A stretch of 64,000 nt of DNA from Limnephilus marmoratus (taxonomy: Eukaryota; Arthropoda; Insecta; Trichoptera; Limnephilidae), in contig OU862916.1 in NCBI GenBank assembly GCA_917880885.1, positions 51,930,831 to 51,994,830 of the forward strand, given 5' to 3'. The notes beneath the pieces are model-generated. The model saw nothing but the letters and a program-made list of their open reading frames with translations. It did no database searches and was not told where the DNA came from. Below, piece by piece: positions 52,070 to 64,000 of the stretch (positions are counted from its first letter, which is position 1; every line of letters begins with the position of its first letter). Made by a program: the position numbers and the translations under genes.

Positions 52070-53700
52070 GTGAACGAGACAAGGAGTGTTTGCCAAGACC
52101 GCGTTGTTTTGCGGTCCGTTCTCTCGGCCTACCCCTGCAGAAACGGCGTGATGTTAGTTAGTTATTTTACTTGAACCCCATTATTTTATTAAGTTGTTTC
52201 TTTTCTGAAGAAATTAAGTAATATTAATTTGAGAAATTAATCAAATTTACAAAAATTATCTTAAGAAGTTGTTACATTTGGGTTTTCAAACTTGTACACA
52301 CAATAGTCGACTAAAGAATACCGTGAAGGCATTCCAACCAGCAAGATACTGATTTGTAAAACCTTCCACAATACAGCCTTTGAGACTTGACCGGGTGCTT
52401 CAAGGTTCTAGTTCGGTTGAGGTAAAGTCATTGAATTCGACCCATCGATTGTCCACTTCCGCCGAGAGAACTAACAAGTGTTTCCAGGATTTCTGATACG
52501 GCACTTCTTGGAACTTTTTGCCTGAGCTTTCACGCTCGGATAATACCTAAGTAGGTTTTCATAATTAAAAGAATTCTTTAAATATAATTCAATTTTCGAA
52601 AAATATTCCCCGAATATTCATTTATTGAAAAGAGATCTTAATTTCAACTCTTCCCATAAATGCTGGGACCTGCGATTGATGCTTTCTCTAAAATCATATA
52701 ATGGTGTCTAATAACAGAAAAATATTTTGAAATCTATTTTAAAATCATATTTTCCTTATAACGAACGAGCTCTCAAATAACATTTAACCCCTCAGGTAAA
52801 TTTTTGTAAATTTCGTTTTTCGGAACAACTTTTATAGGTCTCTTAGAAAATGTTGCGTCTCCCTTACTATCTATCATAGTGAGAAATACGACATAAAGAG
52901 TGTTAGAATGAAAAAAAAACACCACACCTTATATTAAAAACCACAAAAGAAGTAAAATGTAGACCTTAATGAAAACAAAGTTTCGGATCTCAATTTAAAA
53001 TAAATTTATGAAACTTTGTGAATTTTTAATGAATTATTTTTGCACGGAACGACACAAAGTAAGATGACCAAAATAACGTTTATAATACTTTTGTCTAATA
53101 AAATTTGTATTTGTGTTTTTATTTATTGTTAGAAAAAACTTTGTCAGTAGGACATTTTTAAAACTTTTATGAGCCAGCAAAATTTTAATAATTTTATTTC
53201 GATTTATAAAATTTGAAAGCGCATTTTCTCACTTTCAAAAAATAGTTATTAATGTTCCATTTGTTTGAATTTTATTGCAAAGCGAAAATATTTTGAACCT
53301 CTGACAAAATATGGTCGAGGCCTGAGGTCTTAAGTTCTAAAAAAATTTTAGCACGTACATTGATCGTACGCTTTTATCATCAATATTCTTATGCCGATCA
53401 CATAATATTTCAAAAAATTCGAAACTGGCATTAAAAAAGCTTTTACATACTCCACCCCTAAAAATACGGCCCTTTTTGTTTACTAAGAGCTACCGTACAG
53501 ATATTATGGTCACCAAATATCAATAAAAAGGCTTCCATTTTTGATAAATTTAGTTTACTTTATGGTTCAAAATTTACAAACACAAAATTGTGTTATTTTT
53601 ATTGATGTTTTAAATTTCTTGATCGTGGGAAGACTATAAATACATTTCAATTTATTTGAAACATCATAGAGATATCGGATAAGGGTTATATTGTTATTAT
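52070..53700. other. No gene seen
   Basis: 1.6 kb of AT-rich DNA without coding frames, clear repeats or element ends. Confidence 0.4.
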
Positions 53701-53702
53701 TA

Positions 53703-54090
53703 TGACGACCTTCATGGTTGAGGGGTAAGGCTCTTGACTCGCAATCCGAAGGTCGCGCGATCGAATTCCGGCATGCGCAAATAAATCGTATTTGATTAAT
53801 TTGTGTTATTTCACAATTAATTTATTTAAAATAATAAGTAGTACAATTACGGTACGTTACAGAGTAGAAGATACTTTCCGTATTACCCTGTTTTAAGACC
53901 ACCATTCAGAATTGAAACGTTGCTTGAAATGGCTTTAGCCGTGTTTGGTGACCAGATCTGAGTAGCCAGGTACTTCCCCACCTTTCTCTTCCATATCTCC
54001 TTCCCCTCTCACTATCTTGGGTACACCAATTAGGAATGCCATAATCTTATTGGCTCCTGACGGGAGGTATGAGGTATTCACATTTAAAAA
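53703..54090 (+). mobile_element. tRNA-derived SINE (family 1), most complete copy
   Basis: The head at 53703-53780 has an A-box-like TGGTTGAGGGG and a B-box-like CGATCGAATTCCGG, as in a tRNA. The body holds GACCACCATTCAGAATTG and TTGCTTGAAATGGCTTTA. The end contains CAATTAGGAATGCCATAATC. Confidence 0.8.
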
Positions 54091-54164
54091 AATGAAAAGA
54101 AGAAAATCTGTACCAGACATCGGTGACAAAAATACGCTGAAAATATACTGACCTCTAAGGTGGT

Positions 54165-54504
54165 TTTTTTTTTTTTTTTTACATGAGCTCCACACAGGAG
54201 GCCCTGAGGAAAATAATTTCCCTCAGGGCCTATGTCATCTTTGGGGATGCTGTGTGGAGGGTTTTTTTTAAGGAAAGGAAGGAGAGGAGAGTTCTGGGAA
54301 GGAAAAGGGTTTAGGAGTGGGTAGGAATCTGGGGTTCAGTGTTTCTTGGTCATCCGCCTTCAAGACCTAGACAAACCTCACCCCATGAACCCGGGCACCC
54401 CTGCTAAATCACCAAACGGAGCGAACCCTTGGGGTGACCTATGGCAGAGGTGTTGGTTATCCAATAAAGGTTCCCGGGGCGGCGGTACCCATTCCCGCCT
54501 CCCA
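54165..54504 (-). mobile_element. Hairpin SINE (family 2), full-length short form with target duplication
   Basis: Flanked by AAGGTGGT at 54157-54164 and 54505-54512. On the minus strand it runs from TGGGAGGCGGGAATGGGTAC to a 16-A tail. The hairpin GGCCCTGAGG..CCTCAGGGCC lies at 54200-54230. This copy fixes the ends and orientation of the family. Confidence 0.9.
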
Positions 54505-54798
54505 AAGGTGGTGTGTATATTTGAAAATACATATTTCTACATCTGATTTTGTTTCTCACTATCTAGATCAAAAAATAATGGGCGGTTTTCTTTTAACCAT
54601 TGTTGGCATAACTTGCTTCATATGCCATTTTTTTTCAATTTCATCTACTACTTTAGGCGTTAGCAATTTTTATAGTTTGAAAAATGATTTTGTGTTTTCT
54701 CGACCAAATTTTTTCTCCCGATTTTTTGTGATGTATGTTTTGAAGGTGTTTTGTCAATATAATTTTTTTTCTATCAAGAATCCGAACTAGAGTCTTAA

Positions 54799-55263
54799 CT
54801 TTTTTTACGTTAGCTTCATACAGGAGGCCCTCAGGAAAATAATTCTCCTAAGGGCCTATATCATCTTTGGGGATGCTGTATGGAGGTTCTTTTTAGGATA
54901 AGAAGGAGAGAAAGGTCTGGGAAGGAAAAGAGTATTAGGGTTGGGTAGGAATCTGGAGGTCAGCGTATCCTGGAGTGACGGACGTGTGAATCCATCTCTC
55001 CGACTGCGGTGTAAGACGTTGTTCCGGGGGAATACGGCTGGAGAAGTCAAATAGACTTCCTCAACCATTCTCTCTCGATCCGGCCTGTCGTGCAGCTGGT
55101 GGGCAGACGCATCCGCCCCCAAGACCCGGACAAACCTCACCCCATGAACCCGGGCACCCCGGCTGAGTCACAAAACGTAGCGAACCACTCAGCGTGACCT
55201 ATGGCAGACGCGTTGGTTATCCAATAAATGGTTACAGGGGCGGCGGTAATACACACGCCTCCC
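54799..55263 (-). mobile_element. Hairpin SINE (family 2), full-length long form
   Basis: Same ends and hairpin as the short form, but about 117-125 bp longer. The extra middle (55000-55105 region) includes ATCCATCTCTCCGACTGCGG and GATCCGGCCTGTCGTGCAG. The poly(A) is short (seven). Confidence 0.87.
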
Positions 55264-55269
55264 AAATTG

Positions 55270-55575
55270 AAGTGATCCCAACCGTCTGGAGCCAGTGAGA
55301 CAATCAGACAATGGGATCTCCAATTAGGGTTAATTAATTTAGTGAGGCTGAAAGTAGTGGGGAGGGGAAGGAGACGGCGAAGAGGGGTGTAAGAAAGTAT
55401 CTGGCTTTTCAGATCTGGTTACCAAACACAGCTAAAACCATTTTAAGCAACGTTTCAATTCTGAATTGTAGTCTTACACCAGGCCAATATTGGAAGTGTC
55501 TTCCACTCTGAAACCTACTGGAAATGTACTATGTAATTTTGTGAATGACCAAATTGTGAAATAACACAAATTTAT
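55270..55575 (-). mobile_element. tRNA-derived SINE (family 1), 5'-truncated
   Basis: The reverse complement includes TTGCTTAAAATGGTTTTAGC and AATTTGTGTTATTTCAC. It sits immediately beside the family-2 SINE. Confidence 0.7.
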
Positions 55576-55732
55576 TGAAAAAAAAATTTATAATTTTGGT
55601 ATATAAAATAAGACTTTACATTTTATGTGAAACACGACCTCTGAGATCTTGTTTTCTTTCAATGAAAGTAGCAGTTACTTATAAACTGCAGAAATATATA
55701 CAAAAATAATTAAATGTATAATATAAATAATC

Positions 55733-56703
55733 CAATCAAAATATGCAACCCTTTCATCTGGAGTTCCCCAGGGGTCTGTTCTGGGCCCACTTCTCTTCAT
55801 CCTCTTCACAAATGATGTCGCTAAAATTATCGAATCATTTGGTCTTCTATCTCACTGCTACGCTGATGACCAGCAAGTCTACTTCTACTGCCTACCAGAG
55901 GAAATAGACAGTCTTAAAACTCGAATAACCGAGTGTCTAGAAGCAATCACTCGCTGGATGACCTCAAATAGATTGAAACTGAATCCTGCAAAGACTGAGT
56001 TTCTCTGGACAGCCACAAGTAGACGCCAGTGTATCATTGATAACTCCCCAATAACCATTTCAGGAAGTGATATCACACCAAAGACATGCATAAAACTACT
56101 AGGCCTCAATCTGGACGCTGATTTTTCCCTTAAAACTCAAGTGAACAGAACTGTAAGCACGGGGTTCTTTCAATTAAGGCAAATTAAAGCAGTACGGAGA
56201 AACTTGACAACAGAGGCAACTAAATTACTAGTCAATTCGTATGTTGTTTCACGTCTAGATTATTGCAACGGAATATATGCTAGTCTCCCAAAGTATCAAA
56301 TCAACAAATTACAATCTGTGTTCAACGCTGCGGCAAGACTCATCACCGGCGTATCAAAATATTCCCATATTTCTGAGCATCTCAAAAACCTTCACTGGCT
56401 CAAGTGTCCCGAGAGAATCCAGTTTAAGCTCTGCTGGATGGTATTCAAGTCCCTCAACGGAATGGCTCCGACTTACTTAATTCCAACTCTCGACAATCAA
56501 CCCTCAGGTCAGCAGCAACATCAGCGATCGGAAGGTTGAAGGAACCAAAGCGCACACCAGATACTAAATTCGGTGATCGTGCTTTCGGAGTGTCAGGACC
56601 TAAAGCATGGAATGGACTGCCACACGAGTTAAGAATGATCACAGATTCAGCAGAATTCAGAGCTAAACTTAAAACTCATCTTTTCAGACAGTCATATCCA
56701 TAA
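55733..56703 (+). pseudogene. L2/CR1-type reverse transcriptase, partial, one frameshift
   Basis: The frame opens ATLSSGVPQGSVLGPLLFIL, then catalytic CYADDQQVYFY (near 55858-55875), TSNRLKLNPAKTEFLW, KLLGLNLDADFSLKTQV, VVSRLDYCNGIYASLP and a RIQFKLCWMVFKSLNGMAP segment. Near 56505 the coherent sequence moves to the +1 frame: SAATSAIGRLKEPKR, AFGVSGPKAWNGLPHELR, HLFRQSYP, then TAA at 56701. The N-terminal half, including the endonuclease, is missing. A single frameshift and otherwise good order suggest moderate age. Confidence 0.87.
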
Positions 56704-57082
56704 GTATAAAAAAAAAAAAATAATAAATAAATATAACCTTTCACCCCCGCCTTCACGGCTCGCAACATTGTAAATTACCAAGTGTGTAAAAATAAAGCAA
56801 ATTCTTAAAATTCTCCAGACTTTCAAAATAAACATTAACTCAATTTTGCCATTAATCTTCTTATAAATATAAATGTAGAACCCACAGTGATGAGGGTAGC
56901 AAGGGTAAAGTCATGCAATGTCCAGTGTTTTGAATATAATGTCCTCCACGCGCAAATTCGTATCTTCCCCAAGCATAAACTTTTTAATAAAGTGTGTTTT
57001 ATCGGAAGTGTCCTACAGGTAAGTATGTTTCTGTATCTGTTTGTAAATAATAAAATTAGATAGAGCCTAAGATTATTGATAA

Positions 57083-57160
57083 ATTGTAAAGCGCCCTTGA
57101 GGTGATTTTTCACAAAAACGGCGCTCTATAAATTGTCCAATTATTATTATTATTATTAAT
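57083..57160 (+). repeat. L2-type 3' terminal hairpin and (ATT)n tail
   Basis: GTAAAGCGCC...ACGGCGCTCTATAAATTG can pair as a stem recognised by the element's RT. ATTATTATT follows. Confidence 0.8.
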
Positions 57161-57164
57161 GATT

Positions 57165-57765
57165 TTAAATATGTCAAAACCAACGTCAAATATGTTTTAC
57201 CACTGCCAGTTTCAATTCAGGTATGAATGGGTTATAGGCCAACATAATTAAATAGTTACAATTATAACAATGACTGCGTTATCGTTTTTGTAATACATTG
57301 GTGTTCAATTATTTTATGGTTGGCATTACAAAAATAAAATAAAAAATAAGAGCGCAACGTCTCGACGGGTTAGATTGACCGCTGTGGTGGTTCACTTGTT
57401 AAGACGTGTAATACAGTCTTAAAAGGCTTGTCACTAAAAGTTCGCCGAGTTAGTATATCGCGAAAAACACTCACGAAACTTGGTGTCGACCTGAAAGCTT
57501 CTGGCTAACTTTTTGTTAAGTTTTATCACGAGAGCAAATTAAGCGGAAGCCATCATCACTGAGATAGGGCTGTAGTACTGCATCAACATCTTACTAGTGT
57601 ATCATAATATGAGCCTGGGGTGTGTAAATAACCCCAAACTCTCTGGGCATAAAACCCTAAAATTTACTCGATTGATGAATCTACTCGCCGACAAAATATT
57701 TTGTCCGCGAGTAGATCGATACATATCAACAAAAATGGCAATCAGCAACTGTATGTACAATGTAC
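57165..57765. other. No gene seen
   Basis: AT-rich. A short tRNA-like phrase (GTGGTGGTTCACTTG near 57382) does not extend into a tRNA fold. Confidence 0.35.
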
Positions 57766-57769
57766 ATCC

Positions 57770-57960
57770 AGAGCAGTGGCGTAGCTAGCATGGATGGCAC
57801 CCGGGGCGGACAATGTTTGGGATGCCAGGCTGACAGGTTGCCATGGTTGCACCTAATGATCTATCAAGTTTTAGAGCAGGGTTTCCCAAACTGTGTTCCG
57901 CGGAACACCAGGGTTCCGCGGAACTTGAATAGGGGTTCCGCGACAGTTTGTCGGAAGAAT
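57770..57960. repeat. Possible DNA-transposon end sequences
   Basis: CAGTGGCGTAGCTAGCATGG ..CACCCGGGGC (57773) and CAGGGTTTCCCAAACTGTGT followed by tandem GGTTCCGCGGAAC words (57888-57940). Both phrases resemble ends of widespread hAT-like non-autonomous elements. No matching opposite ends were located. Confidence 0.4.
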
Positions 57961-58182
57961 TTCATTTAATTTAATGTACACATTCATATTTCAACACTAC
58001 TGATATTATTCACAAGAAATTATTATTTGCATAAATATTTCACAATTGTTCTTAAGTTAGGTACTAGACAGGTACAGAGGCTTTACGGAAGTTTAAAGAA
58101 CCGTTTATGCTGTTTTTGCAGTAAATCTTCATTTTACATACTAATAAAATCTTTGAAATTTATTACTATGCTTTATAATACA

Positions 58183-59978
58183 GTGTGTGATGAATGCCAA
58201 CCTTCAACCTACGAGAAGCCTACAAGGAATTTTTTTTTTTGGGTATTTATGTAGAGAAAATGGTACATTCGGCGACATCTGTCCGAGCAGTTGGGAGCTA
58301 TTACAGAGATATGCTTAAAGACGGGAGCGAGGGAACCCCCATATCATAGCTATCTCGAGGTCAAAGGAAGTTTAAATTCTACCAATAAGAGAGTGGACTT
58401 TGATCATTTTGGGCGGCCTTGAATTCTTTCCCACAGGAACGAAAGTTCAACGAACGGAATTGTAAACAGAACTAAAGACAAAGAGTTGAAGGATTATTGA
58501 CCCGGGTCATGTTTATTTAAGGCGCGATCGAGAACTGGAGGTTTTGGACACCTAACGTTTCAAATGGAAACAAGAAAATCTTAGGCGGAAATGTTGAAAA
58601 TAAATAAATGAAAAATCATCGATAAGGGCACGGAAACGTAACATGAATGGTCCCAGGGGTCGATTTAATTAAAACCGATCTGGAATAATCACAAAAAATG
58701 GGTAGAATCTCGGAAAATTTCACAAACTGAAGATAATAACCTGGAAAAGTGGGAAAACCTATTGATATGGAAATGGAATGGTGAAACGAAGTTATTAGAG
58801 CCAAATATCTCAAAAGAAAACTAATTGGAACTACTTAAATTGACTTTAATAGTTACCGGTATAAGGATTACTCTGATCTGACAACACTATTCACGATAAA
58901 CAGGATATTGAAAATATGGCATGTCAAAGGCCACGGTACATTTTGGTCACTCTACAATTAAATCAAATCACAGGAAAAGATGCTTAACATAGCCTGACAC
59001 TGGGAAATACGCGTAAACCGTCGAAGGAATCGCTAACCGTTTGACTAGGGAAAAAAAGGTTGGCTATCACTTTGTTGATATGACTTTATCCAAATAATTT
59101 TATAGAACATGATTTCGAGCAATTAAGGGCATCATTAAAGCGAAACGATGTAAACAAAATTACACAAGCGAGATACAGTATTTACTTTAGAGAAAAAACA
59201 ATTACTTTTATAGTGTGGACATTAAAAATGAATTACGAGCAAGTACATGAAATTTTTAAATATAAATACCTGTCAATGAGAAAATTTATGTGATTTTTTA
59301 CGAGAGAGAGACACTAAACTAATTTGGTTCTAAGACATGGGATAGGAGATTAACAGAGATTTGACAAAAGGTCATATACGGAGGAACCGAATTTGGGCCT
59401 TTTCCTATGAAAGTCTGGGCGATGAAGAGTCATTTTTCTATGAAAGGAGAGCTCTAAAAAGTCTTTAAGACACCATGGTTTGATAAAGAAGGGGATTCGT
59501 TGGGAGATTGGGGGAGAGTTCGGATGAGATAACGGGAAGTGTGCGATCAAGAAAAATGTAAAGGTGCGCGAAGAAGACTAGTAAACTAGTGCTTCTAGTA
59601 GAGTTGAAAAATGTCTACAAGTGTTTGCAAAAAATAGTAAATGCAGTGATTTATTTTCCTCTTAAAATTGAGAAATAAAAGTCCGATAAAGTGCCTTAAA
59701 ATAATACTTCGTGAAAGTTCGGGTGTTTTATAATGAAAGTGTTTAAAGTCAGTGAATAAGAATAAAATAACATTCGGGGTTCTTCCTTACAACTTATATT
59801 TAGTGGTTTTATAACATTTAACAAAAATCCAGTGTCTTAAAATAAATCAAATTACCGGATAAAAGAAAATATAACACGCGATTTTAAAATTAACTATAGG
59901 TGATATAATAATTAAAACTTTAACTTTACTTTAAATTACATGACATAGGTAAAATAAATAACAATAACGAATTGTTGG
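58183..59978. other. Purine-rich block without genes, upstream of copy B
   Basis: It starts with TGTGTGATGAATGCC, ACGAGAAGCCTAC and a T run, like 11031-11085, then becomes A+G-rich with no coding frames. The last 400 bases are rich in AGTG and AAATAA words. Confidence 0.5.
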
Positions 59979-62900
59979 AGTCCTTCGACAACTGGCAAGG
60001 TTGCTTAAAACGTCGCGCGTGTCGTGAGAATTACCCTGGTGATTAATTAATAGAGTTTAGAATCAGTTCATACTTTGAAAATACAGTGGAAAAATAGCGT
60101 CAGTTTTACACTTTAAAAATACAGTGGAAAAATAGCGTCAGTTTTATACTTTAAAAATTCAGTGGTAAAATAGAGTCTACAATCAGTTTTATACTTTGAT
60201 AAAACAGAGAGTGGAGTGTCCGGATACGGTTAATCGTGCAATTTAACGGAGTGTATGATCTTATAATAAATCTTAAAATCAGTGTTTGCAATAGTCTCCG
60301 ATTCAATAAAATCTAATAATTAATTAATTAATTACGAATTCAATGCGGAAGGAGTTTAATAGAGTGTGTTTGAATTGATTTAAATCTGTTCTATGAAGGT
60401 TAAAATAAAGTTATTTAGTCCGAGGTTAAATAAAGAAAGTTACAGTCTAATAAGTTTTACTAAATAAAAATTAGCGTTTAAGTCGAAAGTCGGAAATTTT
60501 ATTACGAAATATTAATTATCGTTAGGTGACAAAGCAATAATAATAATTGATCCGAAATCTGGAAAATACTTAGACCGAAGTTTAAATAAATAATCCAAAT
60601 TATTAATTTGCTGCTAAACGAAAGTGTTATAAGTGGAAGTGGTCCTTTCAGTTTTGTTGTAAATTGGGTGAAGACTAATATTTAGTTATTCGTTATAAAA
60701 GGATTCTAATTTAAATTGGAAAAAATAAATAAAACTTTAACTTTGTCCTTAAGTGGAAAAATTCAAAATTAAAGAAAATCTTTAGTTTCATAAAAAGGAA
60801 ATATGATTTAAATTGAGAAAAAAAAAAAAAAATAAAACTTAAATATTTTATAAAGTGGAATAATACAAAATTAAAGAAAATTCGAATTAATAAATTAATT
60901 TATTAAAGAGTAAATAAGTATAGTTATATATATCAAATAATATTCGAGCGAACGATTATTAAGAATCGATTCTCTTCTTTAGATTGAAATCAGATATGGA
61001 AGAAAAGGGGAAAGGAAGGAAATGAATTCCGGGTCTTGTAGGGTTAAATCGTTAAAAGTGGGAAACCGAGATAAAGGTGCGATAAGTTACACAGGTAGTC
61101 TGGATGCTCTAATAAAATTCATATCGATGATATTACCCGATGGAGCTGAATTTAAGACATTAGAGCTTTGGTGAGTCCTTACAATATTTAAGCTTTTACA
61201 GGTTCCTGCGGGTAATCTGACATTGATGAACGTGATACCAAGTAAGGGTGAATAAATAACTAACCAATTTATTAGCATTCGCATGTCACATCTCCCATAC
61301 AGAATGAAAGGTTGCAAAACAAATACTTAACACATAATTAGATAGAAACGCATCACTAAACCAATTTTGGTATCTTAGCGTATTTGTATAACAAACTGCT
61401 ATAACTATTTGCCTCCTTTCACTAGCATGATTAGGGTAAGTTTATATGACCTTCGATAGTGTACCAAAAATTTCGATTTGAGTTCAAGGCGATCCATTGA
61501 CCCAGTCACCTAAATTCATTAACGAATAAACAAAACAAAACTTAACGTCAGGGACAAGTTTATCAATTATAGCTTGCGATGAAATCTGCGGTCAAAATGT
61601 GAAGGCGACATTGATGTTAAATTCACTCAATTTTAAACGACTTATCTGTACTAGAGCGATCGCCCATAGGTAGCATTGTTTTAGCATGCAAAATTTTCGC
61701 AAAGTAAAGTACTGCGACTAGCTTCAAACTCTAAGAGAGCTCATTACAATTATCCAGGAGGTCATTGATTCAATGACAACTTGATTTATCTCATTTTTAA
61801 ATCCTTTTTATAGGAAGTAGGTATCCAAGAACCCATAAATACCCATTATCCTAAATACCTAATACACGAGGAGCTAGTGACCTCATTTAAACAACACTGG
61901 TGTTCAAATACTCATACAGTCCTGAATCCTAACTTGTCTTCGAATGTAAGCTTCAAGGCTCCTGTATGTAGGTATGAGCCATCTGGAAATGTAAGTGTCA
62001 ACCTTTCTCGAACGGACGGCTTTGATCTTGTGGCGGTATTGTCGAGGTGGGCATGCGGGGAAGAGGAAGGACGTATGCGGACAGTACGCTGACGCGGCAT
62101 TAAAGCCACAGGTTATTTGCATACCGTGAGTCTTGTCGAACCTGAAAGCAAACATAAGGTTCACGAGGTGAGTTTTATGTCAGCTAGTCAGAGGTGGAGT
62201 GTAACGCTGGGTCGGTCACGTGGGAGGAAGGATCTGCCCGTCACAAGCTTACGCCACATTTAACGGATAGAGGCATGATAAGGGAAGACATGAAATACCC
62301 CTTCTAGACTCAGTAGAGTTAAATTCAATCCGGCGGGGAAGGAAGTCGGAGTGAGGCAGAAAAACGGCATGAAGACTTGGTATTCCCCCATCTGGCGTGA
62401 AGAGCCCCTTTCGTAACAAGAGACGCTCGTCGAAGAGAGTAAAACTCGGACTTAAGGATAAGCTTAGCAAACGTATTTGGGAGAATCCGGTTTGAAATTG
62501 TTGTTCATCGGTTTTCACTTGGTTAGCGGAGGAGCCGACTTTTCAGCAAACATATTATCCCCCTCCCCATATCCCTCCATTCCTGCTCTTTCAACAATTT
62601 TGCGAATACTAACCAATAACACTAACTATGACTACAAACACATTATGTTAGGAGAAGTTGCAGACAAGGACTTCAATTGAGAAAACTGGACCTTCGAGTA
62701 CGATCATCCTACACCGGTAAGGTAAGGTCTGCTTTTTTGAAATGTTTAATTTATTAACTGTTGTTTATGTTATCGATGTATCAGCGGCGATAAGAAGAAT
62801 TAAATAAACACACTAAATTCCTACGAAAATCAAATAGACACCAAGTTTAACGCGGGGTTAGTTTATCAAGCTCGGTAAAAGATACTCAAATAATAATAAT

Positions 62901-63371
62901 TAATAAATCGGAAGATTCTCACCCTTTCTCTAAAAGAATCTATGGGTTACCACACGTAATACATTATCTTCTCTACATATGTGTGCATACTAAGTATGCA
63001 AACAGATGTAAAATCTAAAATAAAAAATCACACAACGCAGATTATAGAAATAATGTGAACTAACATCTTAAATCTTGATTACTGTGAGAAAATCGCAGGG
63101 ATTTAAGAAGATAGGGTAGGTTTAGCTAGATTATAAGGTATAGGGGTTTAGAAATCACGAGCCTGAGGTAGGAATAAACCGAAAGGAGGGTTGAGTCAGG
63201 CCATCATACCTAGTGGTGTGATCAGTAGGACATAAGGGTAGAATTATGAGCGTGGCTACGAGACAGGAGCTACGAGATTTAAACTACGAGGTAGAAGCTT
63301 AGAAAAGTAAATCAGCTAGGTAGGGTTCATCACAATTGGTGTCAAAAGCCAGGAGTGGCGGACCATTACAA
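59979..63371 (+). mobile_element. Large LTR-like repeat, copy B
   Basis: 3.4 kb collinear with 13183-17019. It has a single 0.32-kb unit, fewer 38-bp repeats, lacks the poly(G) segment, and has about 60 bp extra near 61340-61400. It ends at GCGGACCATTACAA like copy A, then enters unrelated sequence. The frames at 61877-62092 and 61904-62164 mirror those in copy A and are not taken as genes. Confidence 0.65.
63337..63350 (+). other. Primer-binding-site-like motif in copy B
   Basis: TGGTGTCAAAAGCC, as in copy A. Confidence 0.45.
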
Positions 63372-64000
63372 GTGATAAGAGCCGATAATATGAAAATCTG
63401 TGCGATGTGGAAATAATAACAGCAGGATAACGGATCTGCATGTGTTTTACGAAATTTCTGTTCCCAAGGAACCCAACCATATTTTTTTCTAAATGCACTT
63501 TACTTAAAAGTAAAATAATGTAATAATCAACTAGTCTTACTGCATCCTTTTTAGCAATTAGTCGAACTATAAACGCGCATGGTGCCGTATATGTTGGTGA
63601 AAAGGTGAAATAAAAATACAATTTTTGATTTCATCAGTTCAATCTAGCCATTTTGATTATTTTCCTGAAAAATTAAATTTTTTAGTAGATGAAGAGGTTT
63701 TCAATGAATTTTAAGAATACGTACATAACTTGAAAATAACTCTTTTGTAATATTTTCCTGAAACTAGTAAGGACGATTCCTGGGTTCGGAATCCATTTTC
63801 CGTGACAGCTAAATCAATAGGTTTAAGAGCAAGTGAGTTTGAAAATCAACTTTAAACAAAATACAAAAATCAGCCTTTAAATGATTTCTGGTTTAGTTTG
63901 TCAGAAGAGTACCTACCCCAATTTATCAAAACAAGCTATTATTGTTTTGCTTCCGTTTTCTACAACCTATTAATGCGAAGCGGGATTTTCTAATTATGCT
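63372..64000. other. No gene seen
   Basis: Sequence after copy B; AT-rich, no recognised element or coding frame to the window end. Confidence 0.4.

Larger units (their letters stand above)
55733..57162 (+). mobile_element. 5'-truncated L2/CR1-type LINE
   Basis: A partial RT ORF, then a 3' UTR ending in TGTAAAGCGCCCTTGAGG ... GGCGCTCTATAAATT and an (ATT)n tail. This AAAGCGC...GGCGCTATA layout is the conserved 3' end of L2-clade LINEs. Confidence 0.82.

Noticed and set aside
57365..57440. tRNA-like sequence near 57380
   Set aside because: Only an A-box-like phrase; no matching T arm or acceptor stem.
13183..63371. Copies A and B as the two LTRs of one 50-kb element
   Set aside because: Both copies carry the PBS-like motif on their right side, which a 3' LTR should lack, and the interval contains unrelated, separately bounded elements.

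Overview
The window is a stretch of an insect (arthropod) nuclear genome. It shows spliced genes with GT..AG introns, an AT-rich background, an array of the insect-type telomere pentamer (CCTAA/TTAGG) and a dense load of LTR, LINE, SINE and foldback elements. TTAGG repeats make a fly unlikely; I cannot name the order or species. Only one host gene is recognisable with confidence; almost everything else that codes is retrotransposon.

Left part (1-10.3 kb): a tRNA-derived SINE, a long foldback repeat, and decayed LINE pieces split by a telomere-repeat array plus a 43-bp-arm hairpin. Then come the last six exons (3320-10162, + strand) of a solute carrier family 5 (SLC5, sodium/solute symporter) gene, ending at a stop codon and poly(A) signal. 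Its introns hold SINEs, LINE relics and a possible DNA element.

10.7-21 kb: a second foldback copy, a 2-kb purine-rich block, and copy A (13183-17019) of a large LTR-like repeat. Copy A ends about 20 bp past a primer-binding-site-like motif. Copy B lies at 59979-63371 and ends at the same point. Copy A is followed directly by a 5'-truncated RTE-type LINE with an intact RT reading frame.

21.2-32.4 kb: a complete, young Ty3/gypsy element with 794-bp LTRs, a 4-bp target duplication, gag, and pol in the -1 frame. An A AAA AAC slippery site abuts the gag stop. It has no env, and 4 kb without genes lies between pol and the 3' LTR. 32.5-40.8 kb: a Penelope-like tail, a TTAA-flanked piggyBac-type MITE, two possible minus-strand exons of an unknown gene, tandem repeats, a perfect 61-bp inverted repeat, SINEs and a LINE relic.

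40.8-45.3 kb: a Ty1/copia element with identical 187-bp LTRs and an initiator-Met PBS, its polyprotein broken by one frameshift in an A7 run. 45.5-57.2 kb: a minisatellite, a Jockey-like LINE with a TAAA tail, a cluster of SINEs, and an L2/CR1-type LINE with its conserved 3' tail. 57.8-64 kb: possible DNA-transposon ends, a purine-rich block and copy B.

The features do not form an operon or pathway. The window is one host gene in a mosaic of nested mobile elements. The least ordinary pieces are the hairpin-tailed poly(A) SINE family (nine copies, two length forms), the large A/B repeat with its diverged 5' blocks, and the gag-pol frameshift arrangement.
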